Shown: positions 1 to 9,077, numbered from the stretch's first letter. The stretch: 64,000 bases of DNA from Gemmatimonadaceae bacterium (GCA_026706075.1 JAPOZM010000007.1:62001-126000), one strand, 5' to 3'. Notes: a model not told the origin generated them from the letters alone. Numbers and translations: made by a program.

Positions 1-574
1 CTTCGGCCGGGTCCATCTGGTCATTCAGGAACTTAACCACTCTTTGCAGCTCCGGCGGGATCGCGTCGGCTACGAACACCAGGCGGATTCGTCCTGCCTG
101 GAGGTTGGTCTTGACCACCTTCCAGAACTCCTCCGGCGATTCATGGTCAATGAAATCGCGCAACTGTAGATCGGGATCGTCCCCGGACGCCTCGCATGAC
201 CCGCGGAAGAGATCCTGGAGTTGGTCAAGCGGCCAGTACGCGACTCCGTTCGCCGCGTACTCGAGCATCTGTCCGACAACCTCCCGGCGCAGTCTCGTAT
301 CCGAGCTTCGCTTGACCTCGACCAGAGTCGGCACTCCATCCTGATCGAGGAAGAGGTGGTCGAGCGACCACCGGTCACCACCATCGTTCTCGCCGGGAAT
401 CCCTGCCTCCCGCGAGACCAGCAACCACCGGCGGGGTGCGGTTGGGTCGATGTCATCGCCGCGCAGCAGGTCCGGGAAGCGGGCGAGAAGATCCTGCAAC
501 TGATCCTCCGAGGAGTACTGCTGCTGATCAAGCGGCTTGAGGTCGCCATCGGCAACCAGGAACATCTTGCCCAC
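1..574 (-). CDS. PD-(D/E)XK nuclease-like protein, C-terminus cut by window edge
   Basis: The minus strand is open from a GTG at 574 to the left edge, giving about 191 residues without a stop. The start is chosen because a strong purine-rich ribosome site (GGAAGGAAG) lies seven bases upstream; an in-frame ATG follows at 565. The protein begins VGKMFLVADGD and contains DHLFLDQDGVPTLVEVKRS, where D...(E)VK fits the PD-(D/E)XK nuclease core, followed by REVVGQMLEYAANG. Later segments read VKTNLQAGRIRLVFVADAIP and EFLN-like FLNDQMDPAE. I recognise this as a widespread conserved bacterial family of restriction-endonuclease-like fold whose cellular role is not established. Whether it cuts DNA is not shown by the sequence. 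Confidence 0.8.
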   Translation of the reverse strand, partial: MGKMFLVADGDLKPLDQQQYSSEDQLQDLLARFPDLLRGDDIDPTAPRRWLLVSREAGIPGENDGGDRWSLDHLFLDQDGVPTLVEVKRSSDTRLRREVVGQMLEYAANGVAYWPLDQLQDLFRGSCEASGDDPDLQLRDFIDHESPEEFWKVVKTNLQAGRIRLVFVADAIPPELQRVVKFLNDQMDPAE

Positions 575-1021
575 GGTGCTGCTTCCTTCCCTGTCAGCCA
601 GGGTGACCAGGATCGGTGTTGTGTTCGGAGCGCCCCCGAAAACCCGGGTCACGCTGAACCTGCCAGACTCACCGTAACCTAGTGCACGATCGGACAGGCT
701 CAGACGGTTCCGACGCTGCAAGGATCCCGTATGGTCGAACCAATCCGGAGGGGTACGTTTGGTCCAGGTGAAGGACACCACATGATCGGCAATCACGGAC
801 ACATCGGCGTCGGCGAGATCGACCCGGAGGACATCGTCGAGGGTTACGACCCCACCGTCTTGCGCGGCCAAACCCCGCGGCAGGTCATCTCGCTGATGGA
901 CGCGATCGGGGTCGAGCTGGCCAACAGCACCACGCCCGCGCGCTCAGGGAGCATCCGGGAAGGTTCATCGGCGTCTGCAAGATCGATGAATCAAGGGTGA
1001 CCACAGGTGTGACCGACAAGG
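575..1021. other. Gene-free stretch, no supported feature
   Basis: This lies between the starts/ends of two minus-strand genes. The minus frame of the nuclease-like gene stays open up to a TGA at 944-946 and reads like protein in places (for example VSFTWTKRTPPDWFD at about 802-740), but has no ATG and no good ribosome site. It might be a longer N-terminus or the tail of a decayed gene. I see no RNA gene or repeat. Confidence 0.35.
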
Positions 1022-2971
1022 TCACTCGCCCGCTTTCTTCCGGACCGTGGCCCGCACGGTCTCCTCCGCCGGGAAGTCCACCCGCGCCGTCAGCACCGTG
1101 TAGCGGCCGTCGTCGCTGGTGACCGCCGTCTCCAGCCGCCCCCCGTCCACCGAGTACTCCCCGGCGGGCAGCACGTAGGTCACGCGGCCGTCAGGGAAGT
1201 CCTCCTGCAGCCGGTTGGTCACCGTGGCCGTCACCCGGTCGTGCGTCCCGTCGTTGGCCGGATCCCAGGCGACCTCGAGGGGTGAAGGCCCTTCCCGCAG
1301 GAAGGGGATCGGTGCTATGGGGTCGCCGAGGTAGGTCAGCGACGCCACGCGTCCGTCCTCGAAGCGGACGATCCGGAAGCTCTCCTCGTCGTACTTGCCT
1401 GCCCGCACCGTGGGGGTGGCGCCGATGGACTGCACCTTGGGGCCCGGGCCGTGGGCGTCGTGGATCAACTGCACCCGGTGCCGGTCCAGGAAGTCCTCGA
1501 CCGGCGCGTTGGGCTCGTAGGCGTTGATCACCTTGATCCGGGTCTCGGCGCGCGAGGCCAGCAGCGCCTCGGCCCTGGAGAGGTCCACGTGCCAGGCGTG
1601 GCCGAAGTTGAGGATGCACAGGTCCGGGCCGTAGTCGATCATCCCCACCGGATCGCCGTACCAGCGCTCGTGTCCATAGAACTGGTGATTGCCGAAGTTG
1701 ATGGCGTAGGGCATCTGCAGGGCCTGGTGCGCCCCCGAGATGTAGGCCGGGTTCACCGAGTTGCTGATGAGGACCATGTCCGGCGCGATGAGGTTGGCGA
1801 CCTGCGCCAGCCGTCTCTCGAACTCCGCCTGGTACTGTCCCTGCGTGTCCAGGTGTCCGAAGGTCATGAAGACCGGATCGTCCGGGTACTCTCGAACGAC
1901 GTACACGCTCGCGGGGGAGCGCCGCTCCCAACGCCCGCGGGAGCCGGCCAGCCAGACCCACAGATCGTACAGCCCCGGTGGCATGTCCGGCGGCAGGGTC
2001 AAGGTGTATTCCCGGTCGTAGTAGTAGGCCGCCTCCGGATCCTCCTCGAAGGGCAGAGCCCGGGAGATGGTGGCGGGGCCGATCTGCCGGGAGATTCTCA
2101 GCTCCTCGATCGGTCTGCCGTAGGAGACGATCCTCGCCCGGAAGGACTCGCCGGGCTTGCGGACGGCCGGGTGTCCGAGCATGGGGAAGCGGACCCCCCG
2201 GGCGGCGGTCCTCGGCTGGCGGCGCAGGTAGACCGGCGGCAGGCGCGTCTCCTCTCCCGCGCGGATGGCGATTGCGTCGATCCTGCGGGGCTCCCATCCG
2301 AGGGCGATCAGCTCCAAGGAGTAACCATCTCCAGCGGCCAGGCCCGTGAGCCGGCAGGCCCCGGTGAGCCAGTTGCGCACAAGCACGTCCCGGACCACCT
2401 CGCCGCCGCGGCGCACCACCGCCCGGGCGTCGACGAAGAAGGCGTTCTCCTCGCCGTTGAGGGAGAAGGAGAGGTCACCCGTGTCCTCGCCCAGGACGCG
2501 GAAACCGGACACCCGGCATCCCACCTCCCCCGCGTGCGGCTGGTGGATGACCCGCACCCGGTGTGGGCCATGGGGCAGGCCCCTGGCCAGCACCACCTCC
2601 CGCCCTTCTTCGGCCGGGTAGAGGACGCGGGGGCGGCCGTCGTCCACGGTTGCGATCAGCCGGCCCAGTTCCGGGATCCGTGTATAGGCCGGCACTCCGG
2701 GCTGACCCAGGCCAAGGGCCACCCCCGAGCCGGTGAACTCGAAGGTCAGGCCCGCGCCTTCCTCCTCGGTGGCCAGACAGGCGGTCCTGGCATAGCGGAA
2801 CCGGTCCTCCCCCCAGGTTCCCGACCGATGCACGCGAAGCGAGTCCAGGGCCGACACCCATCCCTTGCCGTCGGCCGACGCCGGGGAGGCGCTGGCCGCG
2901 GACGAGAAGCCGGTGGCCGCGCTGGCCGCCGCCGCCAGGATGATGTGAAGCAGGCGCATCCAGAGGGTCAT
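1022..2971 (-). CDS. Secreted calcineurin-like phosphoesterase domain protein
   Basis: The product is about 649 residues. The start at 2971 (MTLWMRLLHIILAAAA) has GGAG six bases upstream and directly gives a signal peptide; an ATG nine codons earlier is less likely. Residues about 40-170 look like a beta-sandwich carbohydrate-binding-like module, and the middle (260-360) like an Ig-type domain. Residues about 370-510 resemble a metallophosphoesterase core: TFGHLDTQ in place of DxH, FGNHQFYGH for the GNH box, then LNFGHAW and LIHDAHGPG. The usual GDxxD metal motif is replaced (SNSVNP), so catalysis is doubtful. It is transcribed divergently from the MFS gene. It is probably an exported protein; the substrate is unknown. 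Confidence 0.7.
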   Translation of the reverse strand: MTLWMRLLHIILAAAASAATGFSSAASASPASADGKGWVSALDSLRVHRSGTWGEDRFRYARTACLATEEEGAGLTFEFTGSGVALGLGQPGVPAYTRIPELGRLIATVDDGRPRVLYPAEEGREVVLARGLPHGPHRVRVIHQPHAGEVGCRVSGFRVLGEDTGDLSFSLNGEENAFFVDARAVVRRGGEVVRDVLVRNWLTGACRLTGLAAGDGYSLELIALGWEPRRIDAIAIRAGEETRLPPVYLRRQPRTAARGVRFPMLGHPAVRKPGESFRARIVSYGRPIEELRISRQIGPATISRALPFEEDPEAAYYYDREYTLTLPPDMPPGLYDLWVWLAGSRGRWERRSPASVYVVREYPDDPVFMTFGHLDTQGQYQAEFERRLAQVANLIAPDMVLISNSVNPAYISGAHQALQMPYAINFGNHQFYGHERWYGDPVGMIDYGPDLCILNFGHAWHVDLSRAEALLASRAETRIKVINAYEPNAPVEDFLDRHRVQLIHDAHGPGPKVQSIGATPTVRAGKYDEESFRIVRFEDGRVASLTYLGDPIAPIPFLREGPSPLEVAWDPANDGTHDRVTATVTNRLQEDFPDGRVTYVLPAGEYSVDGGRLETAVTSDDGRYTVLTARVDFPAEETVRATVRKKAGE

Positions 2972-3037
2972 GTCGCGCTCCGAGGAAAACCAGCACATGG
3001 ATGGATGACCCGCCGGCGTCTCCGGGGCTCACGGGGC

Positions 3038-3067
3038 TAAGACGGTATGTGCCCGGGACAGTGTCAA
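3038..3067 (-). promoter_or_regulatory. Possible sigma70-type promoter for the phosphoesterase gene
   Basis: On the minus strand a perfect TTGACA (3067-3062) sits inside CTTGACACTGTC, a 12-mer repeated exactly upstream of the methyltransferase gene at 7969-7980. The -10 region is weak (GTCTTA near 3043-3038, 18-base spacer). The distance to the start at 2971 is similar to that at the second site. Confidence 0.35.
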
Positions 3068-3127
3068 GGAGACCGTACAAACAAAGGCCCCTCTCGCTCG
3101 TCTCCCGTGTGAAGGAGGACGAGCTCT

Positions 3128-4378
3128 TTGCTTCGCATAGCGACCCACCTGGCGGGCCTTCCCGCACGCCTCGAGAGAGACGTCAAGCTGTACATGGCCG
3201 GCGCCGCCCTGATCGGGTTCTCGGCCTTCGGCATCTACGCCGTCCTCTTCAACCTCTACCTGCTGCGCATGGGATATGGCGTCGACTCGATCGGTCAGTT
3301 CAACGCCGCCGGTCTGCTGGCCTTCGCCCTCTTCAGCCCGGTGGCCGGCAACTGGGGAAGAAGGGCCGGGTGCCGGCGCGCTCTCGTGGGAGGCGCGGTC
3401 CTCATGGTCGCCGGATACCTCCTCATGTCCCTGGCCGGGTCCGTCCCGGGTACGGTGCGCTCGGGATGGATCGCGGCGGTGAAGGTGGCCACCAGCTGCG
3501 GCTTCGCCACCTACATGGTCAACAGCAGCCCCTTCCTGATGCAGGCGGCGGCCGCCGGCAACCGATCCCTGGTGTTCTCCCTTCGAGGGGCGGTATGGCC
3601 CCTCTTCGGCTTCGCCGGCAGCGCGCTGGGGGGAGCTCTGCCGCAGGCACTCGAGCGGCTCACCGGTGGCGACGGGCTCCTCGCCTACCAGTTGAGCCTG
3701 CTCGCGGCCTCGCTCTCCCTGGCGCCGTCCTTGGTGCTCTTCGGTTCCACCACGGCTGACACAGGACGGGAACAGCCGGAGCCGGCCGGGCCCGGTGGAG
3801 AGGAGCCACGGCCAAACGCGCCGCTGCTGATGATCGGGCTGATCAGCCTGCTCGCCGCCCCGGGGGTCGCCGTGGCCCGCACCTTCTTCAACGTCTACCT
3901 GGACTCGGAGCTCGGGGTCCCGCCGTCCTCGATCGGCTGGCTCATCGGGCTGGCGCAACTGCTCTCGGTCCCCGCGGCGCTGGTCATGCCGCAGGTGCTG
4001 GCCAGGGTGGGTCACACGCGGGTCTTCACCGGCACCACCCTCGGCATCGCCCTGGCCCTGCTGCCGATGGCCCTCATCCCCCGCTGGGAGGCCGCCGGCC
4101 TGGGGTATGTGAGCATCATCGTGCTCATCGCGGTGCGCATGCCCGCCTTCACCGTCTTCCACCAGGAACTGGTCTCCACCCGCTGGAGACCGACGATGTC
4201 GGCGGTGACGACGAGCGCCGCCCTGGTGGGCTTCTCCATGACCTCCTTCGGAGGGGGGCGGTTCGCTCTCGAGATGGGCTATGCCCACCTCTTCCTGCTG
4301 GGAGTGGTGATCACCTGCGTCAGCGTGGTGCCCTTCAGATTGCTGGCCGGCCGGCAGGCCGCGGAGGAGTCGGGGTGA
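3128..4378 (+). CDS. MFS transporter
   Basis: This 416-residue protein has two blocks of hydrophobic helices (about 20-200 and 225-405) joined by a charged, proline-rich loop (about 200-222), the layout of a 12-helix major facilitator. Motifs include FNLYLLRMGYG in helix 1 and a repeat-like FFNVYLDSELGVP at the start of the second half, which marks the internal duplication of the fold. The start is TTG at 3128, supported by GAAGGAGGA about seven bases upstream. It overlaps the next gene by four bases (GTGA), so they are probably co-transcribed. The substrate cannot be read from the sequence. Confidence 0.85.
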   Translation: MLRIATHLAGLPARLERDVKLYMAGAALIGFSAFGIYAVLFNLYLLRMGYGVDSIGQFNAAGLLAFALFSPVAGNWGRRAGCRRALVGGAVLMVAGYLLMSLAGSVPGTVRSGWIAAVKVATSCGFATYMVNSSPFLMQAAAAGNRSLVFSLRGAVWPLFGFAGSALGGALPQALERLTGGDGLLAYQLSLLAASLSLAPSLVLFGSTTADTGREQPEPAGPGGEEPRPNAPLLMIGLISLLAAPGVAVARTFFNVYLDSELGVPPSSIGWLIGLAQLLSVPAALVMPQVLARVGHTRVFTGTTLGIALALLPMALIPRWEAAGLGYVSIIVLIAVRMPAFTVFHQELVSTRWRPTMSAVTTSAALVGFSMTSFGGGRFALEMGYAHLFLLGVVITCVSVVPFRLLAGRQAAEESG

Positions 4379-6433
4379 GGATCGGGTACATCATGGCCGT
4401 CCTCTGTATCCCGGGGATCCCCGAGGCCGTCCTCGCCGGATCGGAGATCCATGGCGCCAGGACTGTCGTGGCCAGCCGGACCAGCACGCCGCCGGTGGTC
4501 GACGGCCACCTGGGCGATCCCTGCTGGGAGCTGGCGGCGCCGGCCAGCGGCTTCGTGCTGCTGGATCCCCTCGAGGGTGTTCCGGCCGCGAACCAGACGT
4601 TCGTGAGGGTCCTCTACACGGAGGACGAGCTCTACATCGGCCTGTACATGGCCGATTCGTATCCGGAGAACATCGACGCCCGCATCGTCCCAAGGGACGG
4701 CCGCTTCGCGCCACGAGACCTGGTGGGCCTCGTGCTCGACACGCACCACGACCACCGCAACGCCTACGGGTTCTACATCAACCCCCTTGGCATACAGCAC
4801 GACTTCCAGACGACGGACGACGGCGCCGGAGGATACGCGGCCAACAACAAGGGCTGGGACGGGGTCTGGCGGGCGGAGGCCGCCGTCCTGGACAGCGGCT
4901 GGTCGGCCGAGCTGGCGATCTCCTTCTCGACCCTGGCCTTCGCCGGCGGCGAGATGGTGTGGGGGTTCAACGTGGAGCGTATGGCCATCACCGGGAGGGA
5001 GCGCAGCCACTGGGCGGGGATCTACCGGGAGGACGGCTCGGTGCTGAGAGTCTCGAAGGCGGGTCACCTGGTCGGCCTGCGAGGAATAGACCCGGGGTTG
5101 CACCTGGAGCTGCTTCCCCATGTCGCCTCCGGGCTCGGCCGGCCTGACGCGGGGCTGGACGTGAAGTACGGTGTGGCCACGAATGCGACTCTGGACGTGA
5201 CGGTGAATCCGGACTTCGCGCAGGTCGAAGCGGACCAAGAGGAGATCAACCTCTCCCGCTTCCCCCTCCTGCTGAAGGAGAGGCGTCCGTTCTTCGTCGA
5301 GCATGCCGACTTCCTCGGCAGGCACGGGCTGTTCTACAGCCGGCGGATCGCCGATCCCGAGTTCGGGGCCAGGTTCAGTGGCCGGACCCCGCGACACACG
5401 CTGGGGATCCTGGCCGCGCAGGACCGGGGCCCGGCCGGCGAGAGGCCCCGCTTCGGCGTGGTGAAGCTGGACAGGGAGCTGGCCGGAGGTTCCACCGCAG
5501 GCGCCTTGCTGGAGGGGGGTATGGGAGGGCGGGAAGGTGTTGCAACGGATCGCGGCGGTGGACTCGCGGCTGGAGTGGGGGGATCGCTACACCTTCAATG
5601 GCCATGCCGCGCGAAGCGGAGACCAGGGCCGGGGCAGCGGCTACATGGCAGGCGCCGACATGGAGTATCGCCACGGCAGCATCCTGGGAGGTCTGTCCTG
5701 CAGGTCGATCGGGGCCGCCTTCAGCGCCGACAGGCTTGGCTTCATCGAGAGGGATGCGGGCGTCGGGTCGAGATCGGTGGAGATCTCGGCGGACTGGCGT
5801 CCACGGATCGAGGGCCTCGGCCAGCTGAGTCTCGGGCAGGCCGTGTCGATGGAGCGGCGCTCGGTGGAGAAGGGTTGGGGCTGGGAGTGGACGACGGCGG
5901 ACCTGTCACTGTTCACATGGGACCACTCCTTCGCCTCGCTCACCCACCGCTTGTGGCGCTGGCCCTGGCAGGGAACCTGGTATGAAGGCCAGACGTTCGA
6001 CGTGGGGTTCGATACGGGCGACAGCAGAAGGTGGAAGCTGGACGTGGGCGGGGGCTTCCGGGACCGGTTCGACTTCGACGACGGCTACTTCGGGGCGGCG
6101 AGAAGCGTCCGGGCGGAGCTGCAGGTCAAGCCATCGGCGTCGCTGGCCCTCGAAGGAGGCGGGTCCCGCGTCTGGGAGTACCTGCCGGCGGGCGACCTGG
6201 ACGAAGGCAAGACGATCTGGCGGGGACGGGCGACCTGGTTCGCCACCCGGCGTCTCTTTCTGCGCGCCTTCGTGCAGGAGGCCCGCTACCTGGGGGAGAG
6301 CGACATCAACCTGCTCGCCAGCTACGAGATCGCGCCGAAGAGCCGGGTCTACCTGGCCTGCAATCTGGGTGACTCCGTCCAGGAGAGGGCCGAGAGGGTG
6401 CGCTTGAAGGTGGCGTACCTGCTGCCCTACTGA
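4375..6433 (+). pseudogene. DUF5916 / CBM9-like outer membrane-type protein, frameshifted
   Basis: The N-terminal half (GTG at 4375) has a signal-like start and a CBM9-like domain typical of DUF5916 proteins (PPVVDGHLGDPCWELA, then YTEDELYIGLYMAD and DPNPDFAQVEADQ-type TVNPDFAQVEADQEEINL). It then reads LLLKERRPFFVEHADF. The frame breaks near 5514-5519, a run of six G; removing one G joins it cleanly to LEGVWEGGKVLQRIAAVD and to the C-terminal half ending at 6433, which has alternating beta-strand character and ends in Tyr (LKVAYLLPY), as outer-membrane barrels often do. So the gene is a frameshifted or sequencing-error version of one 685-residue protein. The homopolymer makes a sequencing error plausible. 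It follows the MFS gene with a GTGA overlap. Confidence 0.8.
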
Positions 6434-6451
6434 AGAGCTTCAGGGTGAACC

Positions 6452-7006
6452 ATGCACGTCGAGAACGACCCGGAAGACGAGGAACTGGTACGGCGCTTTG
6501 CGCATGGGGACGTGGACGCCTTCGCCCTTCTGGTCGGCCGCTACCAGGGAGCCGCCTACCGCTTCTTCCTGCGCATGACCGGACGAGGGCCGGATGCGGA
6601 AGACCTCGCGCAGGAGACCTTCGTGCGTGTCTACGAGTCCCTTTCCGGCCTCGAGGATCCGCGGCGTTTCCGCTCGTGGTTCTGGGCGATCGCCAGCAAC
6701 CTGGTCCGCGACCACCACAAGTACCGCCAGCACCGGCGGCATCTCTCCATCGAGGGCGACATCGATCTCGACCGTGATCTCATGGAGCCCGGATCGACCC
6801 CAGCCGCCGAGCTGGCGAGCAGGATCCAGTCGGCCCTCCAGGAACTTGACGACCCGAGGCGCCTCGTCCTGACTTTGCGCGAGTACCACGGCCTCTCCTA
6901 CGAGGAGATCGCCGAGACGGCGGGCTGCTCGGTCGGGGCCGTCCGCTGGCGTCTGCACTCGGCGCGCCGGCAACTGCGGGCCAGACTCTCCGACTTGATC
7001 GAGTGA
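6452..7006 (+). CDS. ECF-type RNA polymerase sigma factor
   Basis: The 184-residue protein has sigma region 2 (ELVRRFAHGDVDAFALLVGRY through DAEDLAQETFVRVYESL, about 10-75, including FRSWFWAIASNLVRDHHK) and region 4 (LTLREYHGLSYEEIAETAG with CSVGAVRWRLHSARRQLR, about 130-180). These are the two DNA- and core-binding parts of extracytoplasmic-function sigma factors. It starts 18 bases after the DUF5916 gene. No membrane anti-sigma factor with a zinc-binding domain is encoded next to it, so how it is controlled is not evident; the next small gene, 11 bases on, is the only candidate partner. Confidence 0.92.
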   Translation: MHVENDPEDEELVRRFAHGDVDAFALLVGRYQGAAYRFFLRMTGRGPDAEDLAQETFVRVYESLSGLEDPRRFRSWFWAIASNLVRDHHKYRQHRRHLSIEGDIDLDRDLMEPGSTPAAELASRIQSALQELDDPRRLVLTLREYHGLSYEEIAETAGCSVGAVRWRLHSARRQLRARLSDLIE

Positions 7007-7017
7007 AGGGAGATTGA

Positions 7018-7410
7018 ATGAAACCAGGCAGCCCTCGAGCGGGGGATGAGCTGTCACAACTGTTGTCCGAGTACGACCCCGCCACTCCGGACCATCTCGC
7101 CGCCAGGACCCTGGGCCGACTGCTGCAGAGGGAGGGTGATCCTCGCCGCCGGAGGGAACTGCTGAAGGCCTTCTCCGCCAGGGTGGAAGAGTTGAAGAAC
7201 GGATTGGGGTGCACGCTCTCGGCCGTGTACGTCGGTGAGCACGCGGTCGTCCTTCCGACTACCTCCGCCCAAGGGGGGCACAGCCGACTGGCTTCCGCGG
7301 CGGGGGTGAAGAGCGGGGAGTCGGTGGTCCGCGAGATCGACAGGGGTGAGGTGCCGGTCGGCGTGGGCTACACGTTCACCGCGGATGCCCCAGGAGAGCC
7401 AGGTGACTGA
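7018..7410 (+). CDS. Hypothetical protein after ECF sigma factor
   Basis: This codes for 130 residues with an ATG preceded by GGGAGATTGA. The first 65 residues are charged and helical (RRRRELLKAFSARVEELKNGLG), and the rest is small-residue rich with TLSAVYVGEHAVVLP and VPVGVGYTFTADAP. I see no transmembrane segment and no HxxxCxxC zinc anti-sigma motif. Its place directly behind the sigma factor suggests a regulatory partner, but that is only inference. I do not recognise a family. Confidence 0.6.
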   Translation: MKPGSPRAGDELSQLLSEYDPATPDHLAARTLGRLLQREGDPRRRRELLKAFSARVEELKNGLGCTLSAVYVGEHAVVLPTTSAQGGHSRLASAAGVKSGESVVREIDRGEVPVGVGYTFTADAPGEPGD

Positions 7411-7834
7411 CCGCAGCGACATCGAGGAGATCCATCGCCTGTTGAACCGCTACCAGCAGGCCCACAAGGAGCAGGACTGGGACGCGGTCCGGGCCTGCCA
7501 CGACGAGAGCTACTTCCGTTGGTTCGGGTGCAAGTCGACGGACCCGATGGACTGGGTGCCCCACCTGTTCCTTGTGCAGAGCGAAATGCAGGAGTGGGGC
7601 GAGACCCGCATGCCCGAGGGCGCCCACTACGAGCAGGAGCAGGAGATCCTGAAGACGGAGGTTCGCGGCAACATGGCCATCTCCGTCGTTCGGGAATCGG
7701 GGCGCTGGCGGTCGGACAGCGGCGAGGTGTACGTCCGCTGGGACGACACTCACAATGTGTGGTTCACCGGCCGGATCAAGGGCGAGTGGAAGATCATCGC
7801 CGCCTTCTTCCCACAGGTGACCCCCCGGAACTGA
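7403..7834 (+). CDS. SnoaL/NTF2-like protein
   Basis: The 143-residue product (GTG at 7403, AGGAG seven bases upstream, overlapping the end of the preceding gene) reads IEEIHRLLNRYQQAHKEQDWDAVRACHDESYF, the usual opening helix of the NTF2/SnoaL cone fold, and closes with MAISVVRESGRWRSDSGEVYVRWDDTH then GEWKIIAAFFP, the typical paired strands of the domain. Such proteins are small enzymes or ligand-binding pockets with many roles. An ATG at 7385 is a possible alternative start. The specific role is unknown. Confidence 0.7.
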   Translation: MTDRSDIEEIHRLLNRYQQAHKEQDWDAVRACHDESYFRWFGCKSTDPMDWVPHLFLVQSEMQEWGETRMPEGAHYEQEQEILKTEVRGNMAISVVRESGRWRSDSGEVYVRWDDTHNVWFTGRIKGEWKIIAAFFPQVTPRN

Positions 7835-7969
7835 GGCGCCTCCCCTGGCGCCGGGGGAGTGCCCTGACTCCAGGCGCGGGCCGGTGGCTGTCGATCACTG
7901 GACGCTGACGCCCCTCGTCCGCCACGTGCTCTTGCCAGGGCAGGGCTTCCCGGGCCTCGGGGTGTTTTC

Positions 7970-7999
7970 TTGACACTGTCCGCCTCATGCCCGTAGAAG
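7970..7999 (+). promoter_or_regulatory. Possible sigma70-type promoter upstream of methyltransferase
   Basis: TTGACA at 7970-7975, an 18-base spacer, then TAGAAG at 7994-7999. The 12-mer CTTGACACTGTC containing the -35 box is identical to one upstream of the phosphoesterase gene (3057-3068, minus). The distance to the methyltransferase start is 64 bases, holding an AATTCGGAGGACGAG ribosome site. Confidence 0.45.
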
Positions 8000-8063
8000 G
8001 TCACTGGCCCTCGGCCGATCCCGGACGAGGCTCGGAAAGCCCCTGAGCAATTCGGAGGACGAG

Positions 8064-9077
8064 ATGAGCACGGACCGAGATCTGGAGACCTACTACACCC
8101 TCTGGCGGCTCAGCTGCGGGGCCGAGGCTCAGGACGTGGTGGCCTGCGCCATCGAACTCGGGCTCTTCACCCGGCTGGCGGACGGGCCCAGGACGATCCC
8201 GGAGATCGCCGAGGCCATGGAGATCCGGCTGCGGCCGGCGGAAGTCCTGGCCGTGACCTGCGCTTCCATCGGCGTGCTGCGCAAGGACGGCGACCGCTAC
8301 CGGAACGTGCCCGACATGGAAGCCTTCCTGGTCGAGGGAGGGGAGATGTACAACCAGTACACCGCCTTCGGACGGGCCGGGTACGTCGACGAGGACCGCG
8401 GCGACAAGATCCGGCAGGCGGTGCTCACCGACAAACCCCGATCCGGAGAGGGCTGGCTCGACGCGGCCACGGGCAAGAAGCAGCCCTTCCCCTTCTACCC
8501 GAAGCGCCACCGTCTGCGCATTCTCTGGGGCGACTGCGTGGCCCGGGCCTTCGACTTCACGCCTTTCCGCAAGATCACCGATCTGGGCGGAGCCACGGGG
8601 GGCCACCTGGTGGGTATCGTGCGGCGCTTCCCTCACCTGGAGGCGATCGTCTTCGACCTGGAGTACAACCGCGAGGCGGCCGAGGAGGGACTCTCCCGGA
8701 CCGACGAGTCGGGCACGATCCGCTTCCAGACCGGGACCTTTTTCGAAGACGAACTGCCGCACGGAACCGACGTCTTCCTCCTGTCCCACATCCTGCACGA
8801 CTGGGGGCGGGAGCGGTGCCTGCAGATCCTGCGGCGCTCCTGTGATGCCCTGCCCGACGACGGCGTGGTCCTGGCCGAGGAGTTCCTGCTCAACGAGGAG
8901 AAAACGGGTCCCCTGCTGGCCGCCTTCCAGGGGTTGCACGTGTTCTACAACAACATCGAGGCCCGCCAGTACACGGGCTCGGAGATCCAGGAGATGATGG
9001 CCGAAGCGGGGTTCGCCCGCAGCGAGGTCCGGCCCATCGATCCCGAGCAGAGCATCGTCATCGGCTGGAAGATGTGA
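8064..9077 (+). CDS. SAM-dependent O-methyltransferase (small-molecule type)
   Basis: This 337-residue protein has the two-part layout of plant/actinobacterial O-methyltransferases: an N-terminal helical dimerisation domain (about 1-100, AIELGLFTRLADGPRTIPEI and ASIGVLRKDGDRYR) and a SAM-binding Rossmann domain with KITDLGGATGGHLVGIVRRFP (motif I, about 170-190), VFDLEYN, and VFLLSHILHDWGRERCLQIL, where the HDW is the usual site of the catalytic His. It leads the exporter operon; its stop overlaps the GTG of the ABC ATPase. Location next to an exporter suggests it tailors a molecule that is then exported, but the substrate cannot be read. Confidence 0.85.
   Translation: MSTDRDLETYYTLWRLSCGAEAQDVVACAIELGLFTRLADGPRTIPEIAEAMEIRLRPAEVLAVTCASIGVLRKDGDRYRNVPDMEAFLVEGGEMYNQYTAFGRAGYVDEDRGDKIRQAVLTDKPRSGEGWLDAATGKKQPFPFYPKRHRLRILWGDCVARAFDFTPFRKITDLGGATGGHLVGIVRRFPHLEAIVFDLEYNREAAEEGLSRTDESGTIRFQTGTFFEDELPHGTDVFLLSHILHDWGRERCLQILRRSCDALPDDGVVLAEEFLLNEEKTGPLLAAFQGLHVFYNNIEARQYTGSEIQEMMAEAGFARSEVRPIDPEQSIVIGWKM

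Noticed and set aside
731-1000. Plus-strand open frame of 89 codons
   Set aside because: Opposite to the open minus frame, without ribosome site and without recognisable content.
1451-3040. Long plus-strand frame across the phosphoesterase gene
   Set aside because: Its protein is mostly Arg/Gly/Pro, the mirror of a GC-rich gene on the other strand; the minus gene has a signal peptide and fold.
7835-7870. Inverted repeat CTCCCC / GGGGAG after the SnoaL-like gene
   Set aside because: Short stem and no T-run, so a terminator is not supported.
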